A DNA stretch of 64,000 bases. It comes from Exiguobacterium oxidotolerans JCM 12280. GTDB lineage: Bacteria; Bacillota; Bacilli; Exiguobacteriales; Exiguobacteriaceae. The notes beneath the pieces are model-generated. The model was not told the DNA's origin and did no database searches. It worked only from the letters and a program-made list of their open reading frames with translations. The DNA lies in NCBI RefSeq assembly GCF_000702625.1, contig NZ_JNIS01000001.1, positions 868,001 through 932,000 of the forward strand, written 5' to 3'. A program made the position numbers and the translations under genes. Position 1 is the first letter of the stretch, and each line of letters starts with the position of its first letter. This document shows, in pieces, positions 46,049 through 57,198 of this stretch.

Positions 46049-46801
46049 TTAAATCGCCTCCAACAGTTTGAGGAACGATCCTGTCTCAAGACTTGCTCCA
46101 CCAACGAGTGCTCCGTCGATGTCAGGTTGAGCCATATATTCTTTGACGTTCTCTGGCTTGACGCTACCACCGTATTGGATACGAACTGCTTCTGCAGCTT
46201 CTGTACCGAATTCAGCAGCGACGACGTCGCGAACGAATTTACAAGAATCTTGTGCATCTTGTTCTGTCGCTGATTTACCTGTTCCGATTGCCCAGACAGG
46301 CTCGTATGCAACAACAAGATTTTTCACTTGGTCGACAGTCAAGCCTTTAAGGCTGTTTGTCGTTTGTTCACGAATGACGTCTTCGAACTTGCCGCCTTCG
46401 CGCTCTTCAAGTGTTTCACCTACACAAACGATTGGAACGAGACCGTGCTCGAACGCTTTTTTCGCTTTGCTGTTGATGAATGCATCTGTTTCACCAAAGT
46501 ACTCACGACGTTCAGAGTGACCGAGGATGACGTATGTCACGTCAAGCTCTTTTAGCATGACAGGGCTGATTTCGCCTGTGAATGCGCCACTTTCTTGATC
46601 GTACATGTTTTGAGCGCCGATTTTAAGATCAGTTCCAGCTGCTGCTTCCGTTAAATGAGCAAGGAATACAGCTGGTGCACAGACAGCAGCATCGACAGTC
46701 GATGAAGCTGGTACTTTGCCTTTTACTTCTTCTGCGAATGCGACTGCATCCTTCAGAGTTAGATTCATCTTCCAGTTACCTGCGATGATTGGTTTACGCA
46801 T
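46049..46801 (-). CDS. tpiA: Triosephosphate isomerase
   Basis: A 250-residue TIM barrel. Catalytic residues are at the usual positions: Lys11 (GNWKMN), His95 (ILGHSERRE) and Glu167 ([14 protein letters not shown]). Sits between pgk and gpmI. Confidence 0.97.
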   Translation of the reverse strand: MRKPIIAGNWKMNLTLKDAVAFAEEVKGKVPASSTVDAAVCAPAVFLAHLTEAAAGTDLKIGAQNMYDQESGAFTGEISPVMLKELDVTYVILGHSERREYFGETDAFINSKAKKAFEHGLVPIVCVGETLEEREGGKFEDVIREQTTNSLKGLTVDQVKNLVVAYEPVWAIGTGKSATEQDAQDSCKFVRDVVAAEFGTEAAEAVRIQYGGSVKPENVKEYMAQPDIDGALVGGASLETGSFLKLLEAI

Positions 46802-46830
46802 TGAGAAACACTCCCTTGTGAACTATTGGA

Positions 46831-48015
46831 TTACTTGTCGTTAAGCGCTTCGACACCAGGAAGGGCTTTACCTTCCATGAACTCGAGGCTCGCTCCGCCA
46901 CCAGTCGAGATATGGCTCATCTTGTCTGCAAGACCGAATTTCTCAGCTGCTGCAGCAGAATCCCCACCACCGATGATTGAGTATGCGTCGCTGTCTGCAA
47001 GTGCTTGAGCGACACCTTTCGTTCCGTTTGCGTATTTATCAAGTTCGAATACGCCCATCGGTCCATTCCAGACGACGAGTTTCGAGTTCTTGATTGCTTC
47101 CGCATACAGTTCGACTGTTTTTGGTCCGATATCAAGTGACATGTGATCCGCTGGGATACTGTCGATATCGCGTGGTCCTACATATGTTTCTTCGCCAAAT
47201 TCCTTCGTGATGATGCAGTCGACCGGCATTAAGAACTTGACGCCTTTGTCTTCTGCTTTTTTCATGAATTCTTTCGCTTGGTCGATTTTGTCGACTTCAA
47301 GAAGTGACGTACCGACTTCATAACCTTGAGCTTTGAGGAATGTATAAGATAATCCCCCACCGATGATCAACGTGTCGACGATATCAAGCAAGTGATCGAT
47401 GACACCGATTTTGTCGGCTACTTTCGATCCCCCGATGATTGCAGTGAACGGACGATCCGGGTTCGAGATCGCTTTCCCAAGAACTTGAAGTTCTTTTTCA
47501 ATCAACAATCCTGCTACAGCAGTATCGACATGGTGCGCGATTCCTTCTGTAGAAGCATGTGCACGGTGAGCTGCACCGAATGCATCGTTGACGAAGATAT
47601 CTGCGAGTTTCGCAAATCCTTCAGCGAGTTCAGCATCATTTTTTGTTTCTCCAGGGTAGAAACGAACGTTTTCAAGAACGAGAACGTCTCCTGCTTCGAG
47701 CTTGCTGACCGCTTCTTCAGCGACCGGGCCGTATGCTTCTTCAACGAGCTTGATGTCTTTACCAAGCAATTCGCTGAGGCGCTCTACAACTGGTGCAAGT
47801 GAGAACTCAGGATTTTTTTCGCCTTTAGGACGTCCCATGTGGCTAGCGAGAATGACTTTCGCTCCGCCTTCCATCAAGTGTTTGATTGTTGGAAGTGCTG
47901 CACGAATCCGTGTGTCGTCCGTAATTTTACCGTCTTCTAGTGGTACGTTGAAGTCGACACGTGTAAACACGCGTTGACCTTGTACATCGATGTCGCGAAT
48001 TGATTTCTTATTCAT
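46831..48015 (-). CDS. pgk: Phosphoglycerate kinase
   Basis: A 394-residue two-lobe kinase that makes ATP from 1,3-bisphosphoglycerate. Signatures [38 protein letters not shown] and [14 protein letters not shown] are complete. ATG 48015 is chosen because GGAGGACG lies 9 nt upstream; the longer frame runs into the gapA-pgk hairpin region. Confidence 0.97.
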   Translation of the reverse strand: MNKKSIRDIDVQGQRVFTRVDFNVPLEDGKITDDTRIRAALPTIKHLMEGGAKVILASHMGRPKGEKNPEFSLAPVVERLSELLGKDIKLVEEAYGPVAEEAVSKLEAGDVLVLENVRFYPGETKNDAELAEGFAKLADIFVNDAFGAAHRAHASTEGIAHHVDTAVAGLLIEKELQVLGKAISNPDRPFTAIIGGSKVADKIGVIDHLLDIVDTLIIGGGLSYTFLKAQGYEVGTSLLEVDKIDQAKEFMKKAEDKGVKFLMPVDCIITKEFGEETYVGPRDIDSIPADHMSLDIGPKTVELYAEAIKNSKLVVWNGPMGVFELDKYANGTKGVAQALADSDAYSIIGGGDSAAAAEKFGLADKMSHISTGGGASLEFMEGKALPGVEALNDK

Positions 48016-48044
48016 ACATTCGTCCTCCGTCTCATACGTATAGT

Positions 48045-48064
48045 GAGGGGCTGTGACGCCCCTC
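48045..48064 (-). promoter_or_regulatory. Intercistronic hairpin 2 (gapA-pgk)
   Basis: Perfect arms GAGGGGC / GCCCCTC with a 6-nt loop, just before the pgk ribosome binding site on the mRNA. No U-tract, so more likely an mRNA processing or stability structure than a terminator. Confidence 0.6.
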
Positions 48065-48079
48065 CAGACTTTTTTTCGC

Positions 48080-48114
48080 AATAAGAGCGGAGACTGGTAG
48101 TTTCCGCTCTTATT
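48080..48114 (-). promoter_or_regulatory. Intercistronic hairpin 1 (gapA-pgk)
   Basis: Perfect 12-bp arms AATAAGAGCGGA / TCCGCTCTTATT right after gapA. On the minus-strand mRNA it is followed by a run of A rather than U, so it should protect the gapA 3' end rather than terminate. Confidence 0.65.
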
Positions 48115-48137
48115 CAATTGCTATTTAATTGCTCGAA

Positions 48138-49190
<1,053 letters not shown>

Positions 49191-49201
49191 TCAAAAGGGG
49201 G

Positions 49202-50227
49202 CTACCCTTTCAAAATCGTTGTTGCGGCTCCTTCATCCGTAATGAGGATGATGTTTGGAGACTGTTTGACGTAGGCATTGATCGCTTCTGCTTTCGAATG
49301 ACCACCGGCGACAACCACGACGTGTTCGACTTTTTTCAAGTCGTCGAGTTGTAGTCCGACCGTTTTGACACGGTGGACGATGTTCCCGTCCCGATCAAAA
49401 TAATATCCGAATGCTTCTGCGACGGCTTGCTCGTCTTCGAGCTGTTCCAAAAGAGCTGTCGAAGCACGACGACGTTTTGCCATCGTTTTTGCCTCACCAA
49501 TTCCATGTACCACGATTGAAGCATCTTTAATCATCTGCAAGACATTTTTAATGCTCGGCTCCTCGACCATCTTGACAAATGTCTCGGTGCTGACCATGTC
49601 TGGAATGTGGAGCAGATGATAGTCGCTTTGGGCACGTGAAGCCATGCGTGAGCAGACCGTATTCGCTTGAAGTTCAAGCGTTTCACCAAGACCACCTCGT
49701 GCGGGTACAAACGTCATCGGACGATTTTCCTTATCGGGCGACATCATCGCTGCGACAGAAGCCATCGTCGTTCCACCTGTAACTGCAATCGTATTGTGGT
49801 CTTTTGAAAGTTCACGTTTTAAGCGGGCAACTGTTGCCCGTCCCATATCGCGTTGTACCCAGAAGGTTTGATCCGAATCACCCGGTACGATGACGACGTC
49901 TTTTACACCAAGCTTCTCTTTTAAGGCTTTCGCCATATCGGAGATCCCGGCGAGTTCCGCCATCACACTGTGCATGCTTCGTAATACTGTCCGCCCTTCA
50001 TCCGTCAAGGACATGCCTTGCGTCGCAACTTCTAGTAAGTCTTGTTCTTTTAAGAAGTCGACTTCCCGGCGTAGAACGCGTTCCGTCAAGCCAAGGCTCG
50101 TCGCAAGTGTTCGTCGTCCGATCGGTTGCATCAGGCGTACATAATGAAGAATGTCGTAACGTGTCTGCATTTCTTCAATCAGATCAGGCACGATTCGCTT
50201 TTGGATCTGTACTAACTGCCGAATCAT
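49202..50227 (-). CDS. cggR: Central glycolytic genes regulator (SorC family)
   Basis: A 341-residue repressor. The N-terminal winged helix (RYDILHYVRLMQPIGRRTLATSLGLTERVLRREVDFL region) is followed by a SorC sugar-binding domain with VAVTGGTTMASVA-like loop (TIAVTGGTTM) and HGIGEAKTMAKRR. Binds fructose-1,6-bisphosphate in the family, which releases it from DNA. First gene of cggR-gapA-pgk-tpiA-gpmI-eno. Confidence 0.96.
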   Translation of the reverse strand: MIRQLVQIQKRIVPDLIEEMQTRYDILHYVRLMQPIGRRTLATSLGLTERVLRREVDFLKEQDLLEVATQGMSLTDEGRTVLRSMHSVMAELAGISDMAKALKEKLGVKDVVIVPGDSDQTFWVQRDMGRATVARLKRELSKDHNTIAVTGGTTMASVAAMMSPDKENRPMTFVPARGGLGETLELQANTVCSRMASRAQSDYHLLHIPDMVSTETFVKMVEEPSIKNVLQMIKDASIVVHGIGEAKTMAKRRRASTALLEQLEDEQAVAEAFGYYFDRDGNIVHRVKTVGLQLDDLKKVEHVVVVAGGHSKAEAINAYVKQSPNIILITDEGAATTILKG

Positions 50228-50253
50228 GTAACTCCCGCTCCTCTCAAATTGCT

Positions 50254-50289
50254 GGACACTTTACGTCCCGCGTGTCATATCTTGTCCCA
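50254..50289. promoter_or_regulatory. Tandem CggR operator
   Basis: On the minus strand: TGGGAC-N6-TGACA then CGGGAC-N6-TGTCC, separated by 2 bp. This matches the paired GGGAC-N6-TGTCC arrangement of the B. subtilis CggR site and lies between the promoter and cggR. Confidence 0.85.
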
Positions 50290-50303
50290 CTTGGTACATT
50301 GCT

Positions 50304-50332
50304 ATCATAACAGTACCCTGGTTTTGTTTCAA
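50304..50332 (-). promoter_or_regulatory. cggR-gapA operon promoter
   Basis: Minus-strand TTGAAA (50327-50332), 17-bp spacer and TATGAT (50304-50309), starting only 10 bp beyond the glutaredoxin-like gene stop. Confidence 0.8.
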
Positions 50333-50342
50333 GTCTCGACCG

Positions 50343-50606
50343 TCATCTTTTTTCAAGTAAACGATTTCTGACCGCCTCCGTCTCAAATTTTCCATAACTT
50401 AAGATTTCGTTTTGATGTGCGAGAACCGGTATTTCGTAGAGGTACTTCAGACTGAGCGCCGCATCGTTGTCAATGTTGATTTCTTCGAATGTCCATTCGG
50501 GAAATTCATCTAATACAAAATCGAGCAAGATGGCGGCTTCCTCACATAGTGTACAACCCGGACGTGAATAGAGTGTTAAGTGCATGTTTTCTTTTGATTG
50601 CATCAT
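50343..50606 (-). CDS. Glutaredoxin-family protein
   Basis: An 87-residue thioredoxin-fold protein with CTLC near the N-terminus (SRPGCTLCEEA) and cis-proline in EIPVLAH. It belongs to the short glutaredoxin-like group found next to rpoN in Bacillales. ATG 50606 makes an ATGA overlap with rpoN and has GAGAGG upstream; an internal ATG at 50585 is an alternative. Thiol partner unknown. Confidence 0.8.
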   Translation of the reverse strand: MMQSKENMHLTLYSRPGCTLCEEAAILLDFVLDEFPEWTFEEINIDNDAALSLKYLYEIPVLAHQNEILSYGKFETEAVRNRLLEKR

Positions 50607-51751
50607 GAATTCGCCTCTCGTCTCTCGAAGTCCGCTTGGGTCAAACCAAGGGCTGCCCGATATTTTGCGACCGTTCGTCTCGCGACCGTAATTTGCTCCT
50701 TCGCTAGACAATCGACCAATTGTTGATCGCTCATCGGTACAGGCGACGCTTCGAGAAGTTGAGCAATCCGGACCTTAACTAAGAAACTCGACGTCCCAGT
50801 CGTCGTCCGTGAGACGAAAAAATCTTCGAGTGATATCGTTCCTTGAATCGTCTTAACCGTTTTGTTCGCAATCGCCCGTCCAACTGTCGACGGATGATGC
50901 CCCGTCACTTCCGCCACTTCTTTTTTCGTCAATGGCGCGAGCTCGAGCTTCCCTTTAAACCAATTGAGCTGTCGCTCGACGATGACGTCGAGAATCGCCC
51001 GAAGCGTCGTCCGTCTCCGTTCATATGCACTTAAGAACGGTTTTGCTTCCTCGAGGTCGGCCCAGCTCCGGTCGATTTCGAGATCAGACCAGTTGATCGT
51101 CAACTTGCCGTCACGGTATTCGATGTCTGCTTCTGGAATCGTCAGAACGGTCGTCTCCGGAAAGACCGGTGCTTTTGGTAACCGATCGAGCGCCGCCTTA
51201 ATCCGTATCCGGTCTGTTGCATCATCGATGTCTTGAAGTGCTTGTTTGACAGCAATCCCTTCATTCAAATCCGTCACGACATCAATCAATAGCGCGTCGT
51301 CTAGTTCGAGCGCGTGCAACAACCGGCATTCGTGCGCGGAACGTGCCGCAATTCCTGTCGGTTCACACCGTTGTAAAACGTGTCGTGCTTGTTTTACGAG
51401 ACTGACGTCCGCCTCTAACAAGGTTGCCAGTTGCGCATCCGTCGTCCGCAATAATCCATCCGTATCTAAGTACGTCATGAGTTGTTCCGCCATATATCCT
51501 ATTTCCTGTCTGACCGATTCTAAACGTATTTGCTGAAGAAGCGTGGCTTCAAATGAAGCGACACGGTCTGCGACGCGGCCAAAATCAACGTCGATTGTTT
51601 TACTGAGATTGTTCCGATAAGCGCTTGTCCGGCGTATGATTCGGTATACATGTTCTTCGAGTTCAGCAAATGATTCCTCAAGAATCGTCAACTGAAACAA
51701 TTGGGACGTCGATAACATCATCCGTTGTGTCTGTTCCTGGCGCTGTTCCAT
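50603..51751 (-). CDS. rpoN: RNA polymerase sigma-54 factor
   Basis: A 382-residue sigma-54 (SigL), shorter than the usual 430-480. Region I has the Gln-rich QRQEQTQRMMLSTSQLFQL start, the core-binding middle is compact, and the DNA-binding part includes a helix-turn-helix (KKEVAEVTGHHPSTVGRAI) and the RpoN box ARRTVAKYR. AAAGGAG precedes ATG 51751. No sigma-54 activator gene is in this window. Confidence 0.92.
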   Translation of the reverse strand: MEQRQEQTQRMMLSTSQLFQLTILEESFAELEEHVYRIIRRTSAYRNNLSKTIDVDFGRVADRVASFEATLLQQIRLESVRQEIGYMAEQLMTYLDTDGLLRTTDAQLATLLEADVSLVKQARHVLQRCEPTGIAARSAHECRLLHALELDDALLIDVVTDLNEGIAVKQALQDIDDATDRIRIKAALDRLPKAPVFPETTVLTIPEADIEYRDGKLTINWSDLEIDRSWADLEEAKPFLSAYERRRTTLRAILDVIVERQLNWFKGKLELAPLTKKEVAEVTGHHPSTVGRAIANKTVKTIQGTISLEDFFVSRTTTGTSSFLVKVRIAQLLEASPVPMSDQQLVDCLAKEQITVARRTVAKYRAALGLTQADFERREANS

Positions 51752-51887
51752 CGTCGGTTCTCCTTTCATTCCATCGCATCTTTAACCCTTCTATATAGTA
51801 TAGAGGAAAAAAATCTTCCAATCGTCTAGAAAGTCCTTCTTAAACATCTTTCGCCCGAAAAAAACTGTTAAAGTTATCAATCGAGTA

Positions 51888-51916
51888 TTGCTTTCCTGAA
51901 AAAATGTCGGTATACT
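51888..51916 (+). promoter_or_regulatory. tRNA-Arg promoter
   Basis: TTGCTT (51888-51893), 17-bp spacer, TATACT (51911-51916), 24 bp before the mature tRNA. Confidence 0.75.
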
Positions 51917-51939
51917 ATTAATTGTTCAGTAAAAAACAT

Positions 51940-52015
51940 GCACCCGTAGCTCAGGGGATAGAGCACTGGTTTCCGGTACCAGGTGTCGGGAGTTCAAATC
52001 TCTCCGGGTGTACCA
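51940..52015 (+). tRNA. tRNA-Arg (anticodon CCG)
   Basis: Complete cloverleaf: acceptor GCACCCG with CGGGTGT, D-arm GCTCAGGGGATAGAGC, anticodon stem CTGGT/ACCAG with loop TTCCGGT (anticodon CCG, reads CGG), T-arm with GTTCAAATC, discriminator A and an encoded CCA. A single tRNA gene with its own promoter and terminator, ahead of clpP. Confidence 0.95.
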
Positions 52016-52028
52016 TATTTGAATCTAC

Positions 52029-52059
52029 AGGCAATGCCGTTCGCGGTATTGCCTTTTTT
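52029..52059 (+). terminator. Terminator of the tRNA-Arg gene
   Basis: Stem AGGCAATGCCG / GCGGTATTGCCT with a short loop and T-run. Confidence 0.85.
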
Positions 52060-52121
52060 CTATATTGATATGTTTAATTCACTGCCATTCAGGAAAAATA
52101 CATAAAAGTCGCATCGTATCT

Positions 52122-52138
52122 TTTGACCAATATTGACC
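52122..52138. promoter_or_regulatory. CtsR operator of clpP
   Basis: TTTGACC-N3-ATTGACC, the reverse complement form of the CtsR heptad repeat GGTCAAA with one mismatch. It overlaps the clpP -35, the usual position for heat-shock repression by CtsR. Confidence 0.85.
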
Positions 52139-52151
52139 AAAGGATTATGAT
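52123..52151 (+). promoter_or_regulatory. clpP promoter
   Basis: TTGACC (52123-52128), 17-bp spacer, TATGAT (52146-52151), sharing its -35 with the CtsR site. Confidence 0.75.
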
Positions 52152-52200
52152 AGGAATAAGTCGAATATGAGCTACATACCATCATAAGGAGGCAAAGACT

Positions 52201-52779
52201 ATGTTAATTCCAACAGTCATCGAACAAACCAACCGCGGGGAACGTGCTTACGATATCTATTCACGTTTGCTCAAGGATCGTATCATTCTTCTCGGGAGCG
52301 CGATTGACGATAACGTCGCCAACTCAGTCGTTGCCCAGTTGCTCTTCTTAGCAGCAGAGGATCCAGATAAAGAAATTTCGCTCTACATCAACAGCCCAGG
52401 TGGTTCAATCACGGCGGGTATGGCGATTTACGATACGATGAACTTCATCAAACCACAAGTTTCAACAATTTGTATCGGAATGGCCGCTTCAATGGGTGCG
52501 TTCCTCTTACAAGCAGGTGCACAAGGAAAACGTTTTGCCCTTCCAAACGCTGAGATCATGATTCACCAACCACTCGGTGGCACACAAGGACAAGCGTCGG
52601 ACATTAAAATTCACGCAGAACGTATCATCAAAATGCGTGAACACTTAAACAAAATCATGGCAGAAAACACAGGGCAACCCCTTGAAGTCATCGAACGCGA
52701 TACAGAGCGTGACAACTTCATGTCTGCTCAAGCAGCAGCCGACTACGGTCTCATCGACCGCGTCATGGAACGTGCTTAA
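52201..52779 (+). CDS. clpP: ATP-dependent Clp protease proteolytic subunit
   Basis: A 192-residue serine protease that forms the tetradecameric chamber for ClpX/ClpC. Catalytic triad: Ser97 (GMAASMGA), His122 (MIHQPLGG) and Asp near residue 171. Degrades tmRNA-tagged and misfolded proteins. Preceded by AAGGAGG 7-8 nt upstream and controlled by the CtsR site; the only plus-strand gene in this stretch besides the tRNA. Confidence 0.97.
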   Translation: MLIPTVIEQTNRGERAYDIYSRLLKDRIILLGSAIDDNVANSVVAQLLFLAAEDPDKEISLYINSPGGSITAGMAIYDTMNFIKPQVSTICIGMAASMGAFLLQAGAQGKRFALPNAEIMIHQPLGGTQGQASDIKIHAERIIKMREHLNKIMAENTGQPLEVIERDTERDNFMSAQAAADYGLIDRVMERA

Positions 52780-52790
52780 TCTGTTAACTC

Positions 52791-52830
52791 GACCGACCGT
52801 TGATGTGTTACATCAGTGGTCGGTCTTTTT
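52791..52830 (+). terminator. clpP terminator
   Basis: Long stem GACCGACC / GGTCGGTC with inner TGATG/CATCA pairing and T-run. Confidence 0.9.
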
Positions 52831-52837
52831 GTTGTCT

Positions 52838-52917
52838 TCAAAAAAAAAAAATCCTCTCCACGTCGGGCATGAACTTCACTGAATCATGAAAGTTCGTCCC
52901 GAACCTGAAAAGGATTG
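52838..52917 (-). terminator. Terminator after the ribbon-helix-helix-like gene
   Basis: On the minus strand AATCCTtttcaggTTCGGGacgaacTTTCATGA pairs with TTCA TGCCCGA and GAGAGGATT, followed by a long T-run; a large imperfect stem. Confidence 0.7.
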
Positions 52918-52923
52918 TTTCTG

Positions 52924-53160
52924 TTAGTCGATGAGATCTGTAATATCAGACACGATGTCGTGGTTTTCACGAATCAATGTGTAGATCCCGTTCGCATGTG
53001 GTGAAAGCTCTTCTTCTGCTTGTAATTGTTTAAGGAAGAGTGATGTTGCGAATGTCACGAGTGTACTTTTTGGTACACCGATTGATTTTGCTTTTTTCGT
53101 CAAGACTTCATCAAATTTCGCATCGACTGTCAGCGAAATACGTTTTTTTTCGTTAGCCAT
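52924..53160 (-). CDS. Ribbon-helix-helix-like small protein
   Basis: A 78-residue protein. The N-terminal half (KRISLTVDAKFDEVLTKKAKSIGVPKSTLVTFATSLFL) has the beta strand plus two helices of a CopG/Arc ribbon-helix-helix, and the acidic C-terminal part may be a small partner or self-association segment. It may bind DNA, but no target or toxin gene is adjacent. Between whiA and clpP, transcribed with the whiA side. Confidence 0.65.
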   Translation of the reverse strand: MANEKKRISLTVDAKFDEVLTKKAKSIGVPKSTLVTFATSLFLKQLQAEEELSPHANGIYTLIRENHDIVSDITDLID

Positions 53161-53242
53161 TTCAAAAACTCCTTAATTCGAACATTTAGTTGCATCGACT
53201 ATATATTATAGTAGACTATGGTTCATCTCGCAAGTTTCCCCT

Positions 53243-54199
53243 TTAGAGCGCACCTGTCATCGACTCACCATTGCGGATTTTATCCGCGATTTGATCAATC
53301 TTCCGCAATCGATGATTGATCCCTGATTTTGAGATCGAGCCGCTCTCGACCATCTCACCGAGCTCTTGCAGCGTCACGTCTTGATGCGTCACGCGTAAAA
53401 TCGCGATTTCCCGTAACTTGTTCGGTAAGACGTCGAGCCCGACCGTCCGTTCGAGAAATTTGATGTTCTCCACTTGACGGAGCGCTGCCCCGACCGTTTT
53501 GTTGAGGTTCGCTGTCTCACAGTTGACGAGACGATTGACCGAATTTCGCATATCTTTTAAAATCCGAACATCTTCAAAACGAAGCATCGAATGGGTCGCC
53601 CCGACTACCTTGAGGAAATCAGAGATTTTTTCGCTCTCCTTGATGTAGAGGATGTGCCCTTTCTTACGCTCGATTGCTTTTGCATTCAAATCGAATTGAT
53701 TCGTCAGACTCCGGAGTGCCGCATTGTGATCCTCATAGAGACTGAAGATTTCTAAATGGTACGACGACGTCGCCGGATTGTTTAGTGACCCTCCGGCTAA
53801 GAACGCTCCCCGTAAATAGGCACGTGCCCGCCGTTCATCTTTTAAAATCGTATCGCTGATCGAACGAATCATCGTGAACCCTTCGCCGAGGATGCCTAAA
53901 TCCTGCAGAATCTTATCCGCTTGCTGCTTCACACGAACGATGTAGACGTTATTTTTTTTAAGACGCATTTTCTTTCGGACGAGTAGATCCAGGTGGACCC
54001 CGTATGCCCGTTTTAATAATGAATAAATCCGTCGCGCGATCGACGCGTTTTCAGTCGAAATATCAAGCGTCAATCCGCGCCCGAGTCCGAACGAAATCGC
54101 ACCGTTCATCCGTGCGAGCGCCGCTAATTCTGCCTTCATCTCGTGATCCGTGATGGCAATCTGTGTTAATTCTTTTTTTACTTCTGAAGCAAAACTCAC
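53243..54199 (-). CDS. whiA: DNA-binding protein WhiA
   Basis: A 318-residue WhiA, linked to cell division and chromosome segregation in Firmicutes. The N-terminal half is a degenerate LAGLIDADG homing-endonuclease fold ([18 protein letters not shown]), and the C-terminal half a sigma-factor-like helix-turn-helix ([25 protein letters not shown]). Overlaps yvcK by 4 nt in the conserved rapZ-yvcK-whiA unit. Confidence 0.95.
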   Translation of the reverse strand: MSFASEVKKELTQIAITDHEMKAELAALARMNGAISFGLGRGLTLDISTENASIARRIYSLLKRAYGVHLDLLVRKKMRLKKNNVYIVRVKQQADKILQDLGILGEGFTMIRSISDTILKDERRARAYLRGAFLAGGSLNNPATSSYHLEIFSLYEDHNAALRSLTNQFDLNAKAIERKKGHILYIKESEKISDFLKVVGATHSMLRFEDVRILKDMRNSVNRLVNCETANLNKTVGAALRQVENIKFLERTVGLDVLPNKLREIAILRVTHQDVTLQELGEMVESGSISKSGINHRLRKIDQIADKIRNGESMTGAL

Positions 54200-55194
54200 G
54201 TCAATTCCTCCTTCCCTTCGAGTTGACGCACCCGTCGAATCGATAATACTTTCCGCATGACGAGGCTCGCGACCGCGTCCGCGTCATGACGGATGAAATG
54301 ATGGTTATAGTCGACGATATCGTCCGCGAGTACTTCAATTCCAGCCTCGACGAAACGTTCATCATCGTAAGTGACGATATCAGCATGATCTTTTTGGTAT
54401 TTTCGCAAGTAGCTTGCATCGATTGATTCATTATTGACGATGATCGTATCGACGACGCCTTGACCGAGAAAACGTTCGAGCGCAGTCAAGTGATCATTCG
54501 CCGTGAAGGCCGTCGTCTCACCCGGTTGCGTCATGACATTACAAATATAAACGACAGGTGCAAGCGATTGTTTAATCGCTTCCCGGATTTCATCGATCAA
54601 GACGTTCGGGATGATACTCGTATAGAGACTCCCTGGTCCGAGGACGATGACATCGGCCTCTAAGATCGCTTGAATCGCTTCCGGTACCGGACGGACGTCT
54701 TCTTCCTCTAAATAAATCCGCTCGATGACCTTGCCGACTTTCGGAATCAACGATTCGCCTTTGACGATCGTCCCGTCTTCGAACTCCGCACATAATGTAA
54801 TCGTCCGCTCCGTCGCCGGATAGACTTTCCCTTCGGCATTCAACAGTTGTCCCATGACACCAATCGCCTCGACGAACGAGCCATTACAGAGCTGCGTCGC
54901 AGCCGTCAGCATCAAGTTCCCGAGCGAATGACCGTGAAGTCCTTCTCCCGTTTCAAAACGGTACTGCATGATCCGGTCCATCAATGTCTCGGACTTCGAT
55001 AGCGAGACGATGACGTTTCGAATGTCACCCGGCGGCAACATGTTGAACTCTGTCCGTAAGCGCCCCGAGCTCCCCCCGTCATCCGCGACCGTGACGATGG
55101 CCGTGATGTCGAGCGGATAATGCTTCAGTCCACGCAAAAGAGTCGACAAGCCCGTTCCACCGCCAATCGCGACGACTTTCCGTTCCCATTTCAT
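54196..55194 (-). CDS. yvcK: Gluconeogenesis factor YvcK (MgfK)
   Basis: A 332-residue CofD-like protein. Binding loop [18 protein letters not shown] at the start, [12 protein letters not shown], and [13 protein letters not shown] are conserved. Needed for growth on gluconeogenic carbon and for cell-shape control through PBP1 in Bacillus; it binds UDP-sugars. Between rapZ (1-nt overlap) and whiA. Confidence 0.94.
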   Translation of the reverse strand: MKWERKVVAIGGGTGLSTLLRGLKHYPLDITAIVTVADDGGSSGRLRTEFNMLPPGDIRNVIVSLSKSETLMDRIMQYRFETGEGLHGHSLGNLMLTAATQLCNGSFVEAIGVMGQLLNAEGKVYPATERTITLCAEFEDGTIVKGESLIPKVGKVIERIYLEEEDVRPVPEAIQAILEADVIVLGPGSLYTSIIPNVLIDEIREAIKQSLAPVVYICNVMTQPGETTAFTANDHLTALERFLGQGVVDTIIVNNESIDASYLRKYQKDHADIVTYDDERFVEAGIEVLADDIVDYNHHFIRHDADAVASLVMRKVLSIRRVRQLEGKEELT

Positions 55195-56063
55195 TACTTT
55201 TCCTCCTTCGCGTGAACATAATCCCGATGATTCGTGACGACATGATACTGGTTTTCGAATTCTTTACTGATTGCTTCCGCAAACGTAATCGAGCGGTGTT
55301 TACCGCCCGTACAGCCAAGGGCGACGACGAGTTGCGATTTCCCCTCCCGTTCGTACTGGGGAATCAGGAACTCGAGCAAGTCGACGAGCTTTTTATAGAA
55401 CAATTTTGCTTCCGGCCACTTCATGACGTATGACGACACTTCGAGATCGAGTCCCGTTTTCGGACGTAACTCCGGAATATAAAACGGGTTCGGCAGAAAA
55501 CGAAGGTCAAAGACGAGATCGGCGTCAAGCGGCAGACCGTGCTTGAAACCAAACGACATCACATTGACGGTAAAGGGAATCCGTTCCCCTTCCGTAAACT
55601 CTTTGAGCAAGCGTTCTTTCAGTGCAAGCGGTTTAATGTCACTCGTATCGATCAGCATCTGTGCCTTGTCACGGAATCCTTCGAGCAGCGTCCGCTCTCG
55701 CTCGATACCGATCAGTGGTGACGCAGTCGGCGCCAGTGGATGCGAACGCCGCGACTCTTTATAGCGGCGCACGAGGACGTCATTGCGTGCGTCTAAGTAC
55801 AACATACGAATCTGCAGGTTCGTTTTTTTCAAATCTTCGTAAACGACAAAGAAACTATCAATAAAATCACGAGCACGTGTATCGATGGCGACGGCAATTT
55901 TTGGACGGACTTGCCCAATCACTTCAATCAATTGCGGCAGTAACGTCGGTGGGAGATTGTCGACACAGAAATAGCCTAAGTCCTCAAAGCTATTCATGGC
56001 GACACTCTTTCCAGCCCCACTCATTCCCGTGATGATGACCAATTGCGGTTGATTCTCTTCCAT
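55194..56063 (-). CDS. rapZ: RNase adapter / nucleotide-binding protein RapZ (YvcJ)
   Basis: A 289-residue P-loop protein. Walker A GMSGAGKS (residues 13-20), Walker B-like FCVDNLPP, and the C-terminal [14 protein letters not shown] ligand pocket. In E. coli it controls glmS through small RNAs; in Bacillus YvcJ is a GTPase affecting competence. First gene of rapZ-yvcK-whiA. Confidence 0.94.
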   Translation of the reverse strand: MEENQPQLVIITGMSGAGKSVAMNSFEDLGYFCVDNLPPTLLPQLIEVIGQVRPKIAVAIDTRARDFIDSFFVVYEDLKKTNLQIRMLYLDARNDVLVRRYKESRRSHPLAPTASPLIGIERERTLLEGFRDKAQMLIDTSDIKPLALKERLLKEFTEGERIPFTVNVMSFGFKHGLPLDADLVFDLRFLPNPFYIPELRPKTGLDLEVSSYVMKWPEAKLFYKKLVDLLEFLIPQYEREGKSQLVVALGCTGGKHRSITFAEAISKEFENQYHVVTNHRDYVHAKEEK

Positions 56064-56123
56064 CTTTTCGCCCTCCAGACAACAGTTCCGCGTGTATTTT
56101 TTATTCCAAATTCAGTATAGCAT

Positions 56124-56170
56124 AAAAAAAGAGCCAGCCTCATTGAAGTCCCCTCCAACAAAGCTGGTTC
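56124..56170 (-). terminator. Terminator after trxB
   Basis: Minus-strand stem of AACCAGC / GCTGGCTC with a long loop and seven T, between trxB and rapZ. Confidence 0.75.
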
Positions 56171-56175
56171 CTGTC

Positions 56176-57159
<984 letters not shown>

Positions 57160-57198
57160 TCATTGTAATTTGAGTATAGGTGAGAATATGGCAAACGT

